A stretch of DNA of 64,000 nucleotides from Chryseobacterium daeguense DSM 19388 (GTDB lineage: Bacteria; Bacteroidota; Bacteroidia; Flavobacteriales; Weeksellaceae), in contig NZ_AUMT01000005.1 in the NCBI RefSeq assembly GCF_000430825.1, positions 248,001 to 312,000 on the forward strand. The letters run 5' to 3'. Both the position numbers and the translations under genes were made by a program. A model generated the notes under the pieces. That model was not told the origin of the DNA. It worked only from the letters and a program-made list of their open reading frames with translations, and did not search any database. Shown here piece after piece: positions 17,626 to 23,447 of the stretch; the first letter of the stretch is position 1; every line of letters starts with the position of its first letter.

Positions 17626-17633
17626 CAAATTTA
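17626..17633 (-). promoter_or_regulatory. -7 box of the LTA synthase-like gene, abutting the start
   Basis: TAAATTTG on the minus strand, 4 nt before the ATG at 17621. A second match (TAATTTTG) lies just upstream. Predicts a leaderless mRNA. Confidence 0.55.
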
Positions 17634-17683
17634 TCAAAATTAATGAAGTAATTTAAAAATCTACCCGTATAACAATTATTGGA

Positions 17684-17710
17684 ACATTGTTAAATTGCTA
17701 CATTGTTAAA
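17684..17710. repeat. Tandem ACATTGTTAAA repeat
   Basis: Two exact copies of ACATTGTTAAA with 16-nt period (17684-17694, 17700-17710). The second copy supplies the TTG of the pssA promoter. Confidence 0.7.
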
Positions 17711-17732
17711 CTAATTTATTATTTTAATTTTG
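17703..17732 (+). promoter_or_regulatory. Bacteroidota promoter of pssA
   Basis: TTG at 17703-17705, exactly 19 nt, TAATTTTG at 17725-17732. Perfect consensus and spacing. The ATG follows after 5 nt, so the message should be leaderless. Confidence 0.82.
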
Positions 17733-17737
17733 TGCCT

Positions 17738-18478
17738 ATGAATTTTATTAAAAATAATCTTGCCAACGCAATTACTCTGGGAAATCTTTTTTCCGGTTGT
17801 GTGGGCGCAATCCATATTATTTCGGGTGATTATCAAACGACTGCGATTTGTATAATTCTTTCCCTGATTTTGGATTTTTTTGATGGTTTTGTGGCAAGAG
17901 CTTTGAAAGCGAATTCTAATTTGGGAGTACAGCTGGATTCTCTGGCTGATATGGTGAGCTTCGGATTGGTTCCGGGACTGACAATTGTGGTGGCACTAAC
18001 AGGAATCGACCTTAGGGATCCTTTAGAATCCATAAATTATGCATCAATACTTGCAAGCAACAATCTGTGGGTACCTTATCTGGGACTGTTCATCACTCTT
18101 TTTTCATGTTTAAGACTGGCAATTTTCAATTTGGATGAAGATCAGAAATATTATTTTAAAGGCTTAAATACGCCCTCAAATACCATATTAATTTTTGGGC
18201 TATACTATGCTAATAAAGAAGTCGGAAGCTTTGAATTTCTCTTTAAAAACCAAATATATCTTATTATTCTGACAATTATCTCATCCTGGCTTTTAATCAG
18301 CCCTATCAAAATGATTGCGATGAAATTCAAGTCGATGAAACTGAAGGACAATTATCCGAAACTAGCTCTGCTGATCGGGGCTATTATTATTTTAACAGTC
18401 TTTAAAGCTGTTGGAATTCCGATAATTATTATTTATTATATTTTAATATCAATTATTTTTCAGAAACAGCTTACATAA
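17738..18478 (+). CDS. pssA: CDP-diacylglycerol-serine O-phosphatidyltransferase
   Basis: Membrane enzyme making phosphatidylserine, the precursor of phosphatidylethanolamine. 246 aa from the ATG at 17738; the upstream in-frame extension overlaps the promoter and is rejected. The CDP-alcohol phosphotransferase motif is perfect: D49-G50-x2-A53-R54-x8-G63-x3-D67-x3-D71. About seven membrane segments follow. The N-terminal N-L-A-N-A-I-T-L-G-N-L-F-S-G is typical of the PssA subfamily rather than PgsA. Confidence 0.94.
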   Translation: MNFIKNNLANAITLGNLFSGCVGAIHIISGDYQTTAICIILSLILDFFDGFVARALKANSNLGVQLDSLADMVSFGLVPGLTIVVALTGIDLRDPLESINYASILASNNLWVPYLGLFITLFSCLRLAIFNLDEDQKYYFKGLNTPSNTILIFGLYYANKEVGSFEFLFKNQIYLIILTIISSWLLISPIKMIAMKFKSMKLKDNYPKLALLIGAIIILTVFKAVGIPIIIIYYILISIIFQKQLT

Positions 18479-18549
18479 GTTATAAGTTTTGAGTTATTAG
18501 TGATAAGTTTAAAAATATTCAACTCATTTTAGCTCATAATTTATAACTT
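18479..18549. repeat. Imperfect AT-rich inverted repeat
   Basis: GTTATAAGTTTTGAGTTA near 18479 is matched with three mismatches by the reverse complement of TAGCTCATAATTTATAAC around 18530-18549. It fills the spacer between pssA and the exonuclease gene. Confidence 0.45.
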
Positions 18550-18569
18550 CAACTCATAATTATAAAAAA

Positions 18570-19334
18570 ATGAATTTAAAACTCCATAAACCCCTTTGTG
18601 TCTTTGATTTAGAAACTACAGGAACCAATATCGGGAAAGACAGGATTGTTGAAATCTGTATTTTAAAAGTAAATCCGGATGCTTCCAGAGAAAGCAAAAC
18701 CTGGCGTGTAAATCCGGAAATGCCGATTCCAAAAGAATGCAGCGACATCCACGGAATTTATGATGAAGATGTAAAAGACGCCCCCACTTTCAGGGAAATT
18801 GCCCCGAAAATCATGGAAATGCTGGCAGGAAGTGATTTGGGAGGCTTTAATTCTAATCGTTTTGATGTTCCTCTTTTAGCGGAAGAACTATTAAGAGTGG
18901 GAATTGATTTTGATCTAAGCAAGTTCAGGCTGGTGGATGCACAGACTATCTACCATAAAAAAGAACCGAGAAATCTAAGCGCAGCTTACCAGTTTTACTG
19001 TGGAAAAACATTGGAAAATGCCCATTCTGCCGAGGCTGACGTGATGGCTACCTTCGAGGTTCTGGATGCGCAGGTGGGAAAATATGAAGATATTCCGAAC
19101 GAGATAGGACCTTTGAGCGAATTCACTTTCCATAATAAGCATGCGGATCTGGCAGGATTTATCGGGTATAATGAAAAGTCTGAAGAGGTTTTTAACTTCG
19201 GAAAGTATAAAGGACAATGCGTAAAGGTGGTTTTCCAGAAAGACCTTGGATATTTCGGGTGGCTGCAAAATGCTGAATTCCCGCTATATACAAAGAAAGT
19301 GTTCACAAAAATCCAATTATCATGTAGATTTTAA
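18570..19334 (+). CDS. DnaQ-like DEDDh 3'-5' exonuclease
   Basis: Exonuclease of the DNA polymerase III epsilon or RNase T type, 254 aa. Exo I is V-F-D13-L-E15-T-T-G; exo II is the G-G-F-N-S-N-R-F-D region with the second-metal Asp; exo III epsilon is H-S-A-E-A-D-V (DEDDh). The C-terminal 70 residues (F-N-F-G-K-Y-K-G-Q, G-Y-F-G-W-L) form a small extra domain seen in Bacteroidota versions. It could be a proofreading subunit or a repair nuclease. Followed after 3 nt by the DUF2007 protein gene, so likely cotranscribed. Confidence 0.9.
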   Translation: MNLKLHKPLCVFDLETTGTNIGKDRIVEICILKVNPDASRESKTWRVNPEMPIPKECSDIHGIYDEDVKDAPTFREIAPKIMEMLAGSDLGGFNSNRFDVPLLAEELLRVGIDFDLSKFRLVDAQTIYHKKEPRNLSAAYQFYCGKTLENAHSAEADVMATFEVLDAQVGKYEDIPNEIGPLSEFTFHNKHADLAGFIGYNEKSEEVFNFGKYKGQCVKVVFQKDLGYFGWLQNAEFPLYTKKVFTKIQLSCRF

Positions 19335-19337
19335 AAT

Positions 19338-19736
19338 ATGAGCGAATTAGTTAAGTTCAAGTTTTACGAAACGGCTCTTCAGGCCAACAGAGATAAGCAG
19401 ATTCTTGCTGAAAGCGGAATCAACAGCTTTATCGCGAACGAACAGCTGATCCAGTCGGATTGGCTTCTTTCTCAGGCGGTCGGGGGAATCCAGCTTCAGG
19501 TTTTCGAAGATGATCTGGAAAAAGCACAGCAGGTTCTCCAGGATTATAAAGAGAATGAAGAATTTGCTCTGGAGGTGGAACACACCATAGAAAACCCTGA
19601 TTTTGATTTTCTATGCCCAAAATGCGGCTCCAACCATATTTACAGAGACGACAGCGCAACAAGCTTTTTTGGTGTGTCTATTCTTACAAGCCATAAGTTT
19701 GTGTGTTATTATTGCGGGAATGAGTTTATGCATTAA
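19338..19736 (+). CDS. DUF2007-type protein with C-terminal zinc ribbon
   Basis: 132 aa. The N-terminal 70 residues match the putative signal-transducing DUF2007 fold (F-Y-E-T-A-L-Q-A-N-R-D-K-Q-I-L-A-E-S-G-I, then G-G-I-Q-L-Q-V). The C-terminus has C-P-K-C-G-S-N and C-Y-Y-C-G-N, a four-Cys zinc ribbon. Function is unknown; the ribbon could bind nucleic acid or protein. It is translationally close to the exonuclease gene. Confidence 0.75.
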   Translation: MSELVKFKFYETALQANRDKQILAESGINSFIANEQLIQSDWLLSQAVGGIQLQVFEDDLEKAQQVLQDYKENEEFALEVEHTIENPDFDFLCPKCGSNHIYRDDSATSFFGVSILTSHKFVCYYCGNEFMH

Positions 19737-19755
19737 AAATTAAATGAAAACTTTG

Positions 19756-19891
19756 TCATTCTGAACGAAATGAAATGGAGTGAAGAATCTATTTGATCTG
19801 AATTTCCATGGTATCTGTCATTCCGTAGGATCTAGACAAAGCTATTAGAGAATAATTTAAAAGATTCATCCTGGATTCCTACGGAATGACA
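19756..19891. repeat. Intergenic repeat with TGTCATTCYG inverted ends
   Basis: A half-copy (GTCATTCTGAACGAAATG) sits at 19757, then a perfect 15-bp inverted repeat TGTCATTCCGTAGGA (19816-19830) / TCCTACGGAATGACA (19877-19891). Related sequences occur at 35209, 38124 and 50861. The element is noncoding. Confidence 0.75.
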
Positions 19892-19921
19892 AACTTTGTG
19901 GCTATTTTCTGATATGACAAG

Positions 19922-20032
19922 CTGCAACCCCTAGCCCCGATTGAAACGACATCCTTTTTGGTTGCGGCTGGAACGAAGTGGAAGCCGTAACCAAAAAGAT
20001 ACAGTGGAAAGCGGGAAATAGCTCCTAAAAAA
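19922..20032. repeat. Intergenic hairpin repeat, copy A
   Basis: Conserved left flank CTGCAACCCCTAGCCCCGAT and right flank GGAAAGCGGGAAATAGCTCC surround a long hairpin: arm 19951-19969, loop, arm 19983-20000, one bulged C and one G-T pair. Copy B at 38171 shares both flanks but has an unrelated hairpin. Together with the preceding repeat it fills the 312-bp gap between two plus-strand genes. Confidence 0.85.
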
Positions 20033-20048
20033 ATAATAAATAAATAGT

Positions 20049-20654
20049 ATGAAAATAATCTGCATAGGAAGAAATTACAGCGAACACGCCAAAGAACTGG
20101 GAAATGAAATTCCTGAAAAACCTGTAATTTTTATGAAACCGGACACTGCGGTTTTAAAGGGAAATGATTTTTATATTCCTGAATTTTCGGATGACGTTCA
20201 TTATGAGCTGGAAGTAGTGGTGAAAATTTCAAAAGGCGGAAAATATATCCAAAAAGAAACAGCGCACAAACATTACGAAGAAATCAGCCTGGGAATAGAT
20301 TTTACAGCGCGAGATCTTCAGAGTGAGCTAAAATCAAAAGGATTACCCTGGGAGCTTGCTAAAGGTTTCGATGGTTCTGCTGTGGTAGGAAATTTCTTTA
20401 AAAAAGAAAAGTATAATCTTGAATCCCTTAATTTTTCCTTATTAAAAAACAAAGAAAAGGTGCAGGACGGAAATACAAAGGACATGATGCATTCCATTGA
20501 TGATATTATTGCTTTTGTTTCACAGTACTTTACATTGAGAGTCGGTGATTTTATTTTCACTGGAACTCCAAAAGGTGTAGGAAAAATAGATGAAAATGAC
20601 ATTCTGGAAGCTTACCTGGAAGATGAAAAAATTCTTGATATCCGAATATTATAA
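20049..20654 (+). CDS. Fumarylacetoacetate hydrolase-family enzyme
   Basis: 201 aa, single FAH domain as in 2-hydroxyhepta-2,4-diene-1,7-dioate isomerases and acylpyruvases. Visible are C-I-G-R-N-Y at the N-terminus, F-M-K-P (near 29), the metal ligands in H-Y-E-L-E-V-V-V, D-F-T-A-R-D-L-Q and T-G-T-P-K-G-V-G. Length matches the short acylpyruvase-type family. Exact substrate is open; oxaloacetate decarboxylation is another known activity of such proteins. Confidence 0.85.
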   Translation: MKIICIGRNYSEHAKELGNEIPEKPVIFMKPDTAVLKGNDFYIPEFSDDVHYELEVVVKISKGGKYIQKETAHKHYEEISLGIDFTARDLQSELKSKGLPWELAKGFDGSAVVGNFFKKEKYNLESLNFSLLKNKEKVQDGNTKDMMHSIDDIIAFVSQYFTLRVGDFIFTGTPKGVGKIDENDILEAYLEDEKILDIRIL

Positions 20655-20713
20655 GTAATTTAACACAAGTTTTGGCATAATTTTCCTATCTTTAGTAAAC
20701 AAAACTAGAGGTT

Positions 20714-21151
20714 ATGATAAATATTGTATTACCCGTAGATTTTGGGGATAAAACAGAACAGCTTGTCGATGGAGCCGTGAAATTTGCAAAGCAGGTAAAC
20801 GGGAAAATTTTCCTGATCCATGTGGCGCCTTCTGATATTGGATTTGCTATCGGAGATATGGGATTTCAATATTTTCCGGAAGTTGAAGAAAATGAAATCA
20901 GGGAAGAGCTCATTCAGCTGAACAAAATCGAGCAGAGAATCCTTTCTCATGATGTAGACTGCGAACACCTTCTTAAACAGGGAATTGCAAAAGATATTAT
21001 CCTGGAATATGCAAATGCAAAACATGCAGATTTCATCGTTATGGGTTCGCATGGAAGGAGCGGAATTTATGATGTTTTCGTAGGAAGCTTAACGAAAGGC
21101 ATCACAAAAGATTCTACTGTACCGGTATTGGTACTTCCGATTCATGATTAA
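20714..21151 (+). CDS. Universal stress protein (UspA family)
   Basis: 145 aa, single Usp domain. N-terminal I-V-L-P-V-D-F (usual Asp that contacts ATP) and C-terminal G-S-H-G-R-S-G-I-Y-D-V-F-V-G-S-L-T, the G-x2-G-x9-G-(S/T) ATP-binding motif. The protein is probably ATP-binding and dimeric. A terminator follows. Confidence 0.88.
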   Translation: MINIVLPVDFGDKTEQLVDGAVKFAKQVNGKIFLIHVAPSDIGFAIGDMGFQYFPEVEENEIREELIQLNKIEQRILSHDVDCEHLLKQGIAKDIILEYANAKHADFIVMGSHGRSGIYDVFVGSLTKGITKDSTVPVLVLPIHD

Positions 21152-21198
21152 TCTTCTAATTGTTTATAATTTTACATTAAATTTTAATCGTTAATAAT

Positions 21199-21237
21199 AA
21201 AAAAGCCGACCAAACATAAGTGTTGATCGGCTTTTTA
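21199..21237. terminator. Bidirectional terminator
   Basis: AAAAAGCCGA / TCGGCTTTTT stem extended by CCAAaCA / TGtTTGa, with T runs in both directions. It serves the convergent usp gene and the small membrane protein gene. Confidence 0.9.
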
Positions 21238-21253
21238 CTATATAACCAATTAA

Positions 21254-21487
21254 TTAACCTTCTTTTTTGTAGATATTCGGGTCGTAGTAAGGATGCTTAC
21301 CTTCCGTTGGAGAATAATATTCTTTGTCTTTATCGCCACCCAGCGTTACTACAAGAACGTAGCACCAGTACGTAAATAATACGCAGCAAACAATAAATAG
21401 AATCCAGTTTAAAACATTACCGAAAGCATCAAAGAAACCGAAAGACCATTTGAAAACTTTGCTTAAGAATAGAAAGAAAGACGTCAT
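21254..21487 (-). CDS. Small membrane protein (DUF6341-like)
   Basis: 77 aa with one or two hydrophobic segments (W-I-L-F-I-V-C-C-V-L-F-T-Y-W-C-Y-V-L-V-V) and a polar C-terminus ending Y-Y-D-P-N-I-Y-K. I believe it corresponds to the flavobacterial DUF6341 family, often next to a DUF6427 gene as here; that name is from memory. Function unknown. Divergent from the next gene across 42 bp. Confidence 0.7.
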   Translation of the reverse strand: MTSFFLFLSKVFKWSFGFFDAFGNVLNWILFIVCCVLFTYWCYVLVVTLGGDKDKEYYSPTEGKHPYYDPNIYKKEG

Positions 21488-21505
21488 TATTTTCCTTTTT
21501 TAAAT

Positions 21506-21513
21506 TAACTTTG
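21506..21513 (+). promoter_or_regulatory. -7 box of the polytopic membrane protein gene
   Basis: TAACTTTG ending 16 nt before the ATG at 21530; no TTG at ideal spacing. Confidence 0.4.
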
Positions 21514-21529
21514 TACAAATTTAAAAAAA

Positions 21530-22435
21530 ATGTTTAAATTACTTTCAAAAGAAAGCAATATTTTTTCAATTCCTGTTTATATTGGTTTTCTTCTTTTAAT
21601 AGTAATAATATTTAACATACTGAATTTCAATACTTACGAAGCAATTATCGCCGGAATTACTTTTCTTGGAATTGCTTTGGGATATTTCTGTTTCCACAGT
21701 ATTGCGCTCACTTATCAGACCCATCTGCCTCTTTTCCTGTACACATTTTTTGTTTTTGGGCTTTATCCGGGGCACATGGATATTGGTGTTGCCGTTTCAC
21801 TGCTTACCAATTCCTTCCTTTTGCTCCTTCTTACAAGCACTAATGAAGATATCAGGAAAAAATCGTACGTTCTGGTAGGAGCAATTGTAGCATTGAATTT
21901 TATTTTCCTTCCTACCACCTGGCCAATGGCTGTTTTTGTGATTATCCACGTGGTAGCAACTTCGGAAAGGATAAGCCTGAATATTTTCAGATTTTTATTA
22001 GGACTTGTTTTAATTGCGTTCAGCTATTTTTCTGTGATGTTCTTTATGAATTTTACAACTTGGAATATTGAATATTTCCCTTTCGGAAAGATGAGGCTGA
22101 TGAAGAGCTATAATGACCTTATTCCGCTCATTCCTATTGTTCTGATGCTGATCTATGCCATATATGACCATTTCAGAAATTACAATAAAAAAAGCCCGAT
22201 AAACCGTTACAAATACACATTTTTACTGGTTTTTTCCGTGGCACAGCTTATGACGATTATTCTTTATATGAATAAAAGTTATGAATATTTACTTCTTCTT
22301 GCATTTCCCTCAACAATAATTATCAGCCGTATGTTGAGATTTTTACCGAAATATTGGATGCAGGAAGTGAGCTTATGGTTGATTATTTTTAGTTTGATAG
22401 GCTTTAAAGCCGGAAGTTATTTCCAATTATTTTAA
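21530..22435 (+). CDS. Polytopic membrane protein (DUF6427-like)
   Basis: 301 aa with about nine hydrophobic segments. Begins M-F-K-L-L-S-K-E-S-N-I-F-S-I-P. I associate it with DUF6427, a Flavobacteriia-specific family, from memory. In other flavobacteria this family lies by upp; here upp is 28 kb away. No catalytic motif is visible. The next gene starts 6 nt after its stop. Confidence 0.7.
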   Translation: MFKLLSKESNIFSIPVYIGFLLLIVIIFNILNFNTYEAIIAGITFLGIALGYFCFHSIALTYQTHLPLFLYTFFVFGLYPGHMDIGVAVSLLTNSFLLLLLTSTNEDIRKKSYVLVGAIVALNFIFLPTTWPMAVFVIIHVVATSERISLNIFRFLLGLVLIAFSYFSVMFFMNFTTWNIEYFPFGKMRLMKSYNDLIPLIPIVLMLIYAIYDHFRNYNKKSPINRYKYTFLLVFSVAQLMTIILYMNKSYEYLLLLAFPSTIIISRMLRFLPKYWMQEVSLWLIIFSLIGFKAGSYFQLF

Positions 22436-22441
22436 AAGATT

Positions 22442-23026
22442 ATGATTCAGATAGACGATAAATTGATCTCCGAAGAAATTTTTTCTGAAGAGTTTGTTTG
22501 TAACCTTACGAAATGTAAAGGTGCATGTTGTGTGGAAGGAGATGTGGGTGCTCCGTTAGATAAAGACGAACTGGAAATTTTAGACAGTATTTTTGATAAA
22601 ATTAAGCCTTATCTGACACAAGAAGGCATCAAAGCACTCGAAGAACAGGGCACTTGGACTACCGATCCTATGGACGGAATGTACGTTACCCCAATGGTGG
22701 AAGACCGTGAATGCGCCTACGTAACCTTCGATGAAAAAGGAATCACAAAATGCGGAATTGAAAAGGCATACGAAGACGGAGCTGTTGACTGGCAAAAACC
22801 TATTTCATGCCACCTTTACCCAATCCGTGTAACGGAATATTCTTCTTTTACCGCTTTAAACTATCATGAATGGAGCGTTTGCAGTGATGCCTGCGCCTTG
22901 GGAAAAGAATTGCAGGTTCCTGTTTATAAATTCCTGAAAACTCCTTTGATCAGAAAATACGGTGAAGAATTTTATGGCGTTTTAAGCGGTGCAGCTGAAG
23001 AGTGGAAGAAGGAATATGGTGCTTAA
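22442..23026 (+). CDS. DUF3109-family cysteine-rich protein
   Basis: 194 aa, related to the YkgJ/UPF0153 zinc- or iron-sulfur-binding families. N-terminal C-N-L-T-K-C-K-G-A-C-C-V-E-G-D and later C-A-Y, C-G-I, C-H-L-Y-P-I-R and C-S-D-A-C provide the conserved cysteines. Probably a soluble metal-cluster protein of unknown role. Cotranscribed with the upstream membrane protein gene (6-nt gap). Confidence 0.85.
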   Translation: MIQIDDKLISEEIFSEEFVCNLTKCKGACCVEGDVGAPLDKDELEILDSIFDKIKPYLTQEGIKALEEQGTWTTDPMDGMYVTPMVEDRECAYVTFDEKGITKCGIEKAYEDGAVDWQKPISCHLYPIRVTEYSSFTALNYHEWSVCSDACALGKELQVPVYKFLKTPLIRKYGEEFYGVLSGAAEEWKKEYGA

Positions 23027-23129
23027 TTGGGTTTGGATAAGAGACAGTGTTATAGTGTCTTTTAGGCTTAAAAATTGTATTGAGAGCGCCATTGTAAGCT
23101 ATTTTATAAAATTATAAATGCTTCGTCAA

Positions 23130-23160
23130 GATTCTACAGAATGATAATCTGGATGGTTTT
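23130..23160. repeat. Degenerate TTCTRYAGAATGAY repeat fragment
   Basis: CAAGATTCTACAGAATGATA resembles the half-elements at 19877 and 38115. It is decayed, with no inverted partner. Confidence 0.35.
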
Positions 23161-23171
23161 TGACTCTAAAC

Positions 23172-23374
23172 TTGTTTAAACTTTTATTTAACCACAAAAG
23201 ACACAAAAGATTCTGATATTCCGTTTAAAGTTGTATTATTAAACGAAGAAAAGGACACAGAAGTCTTTAAAAATCTTTGATTTTTATTCTTTTGAGAACT
23301 TTGAATAACTAATAATATAAATTCTAAATTTCTTTTGCTTCTTTTGTGGTTAATTTTAGAATTAGTTTAAACAA
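23172..23374. repeat. Roughly 200-bp palindromic element, MITE-like
   Basis: Outer inverted repeat TTGTTTAAAC (23172-23181) / GTTTAAACAA (23365-23374) and inner TTAACCACAAAAG (23188-23200) / CTTTTGTGGTTAA (23341-23353). Similarity continues inwards as CACAAAAGA-like repeats. No ORF inside. It occupies the 421-bp gap after the DUF3109 gene; I see no clear target-site duplication. Confidence 0.6.
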
Positions 23375-23390
23375 CTTTTCTATAATAAAC

Positions 23391-23423
23391 AAAACCGTCC
23401 CGTAAAATTTACGGGACGGTTTT
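23391..23423. terminator. Strong bidirectional terminator
   Basis: AAAACCGTCCCGTAAA / TTTACGGGACGGTTTT palindrome between the convergent DUF3109 and M16 genes. Confidence 0.92.
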
Positions 23424-23447
23424 TATATCTAACTTTAAAAATATTAA

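Noticed and set aside
19737..20048. CRISPR-like repeats
   Set aside because: Repeats here are inverted and few, with no regular spacers and no cas genes.
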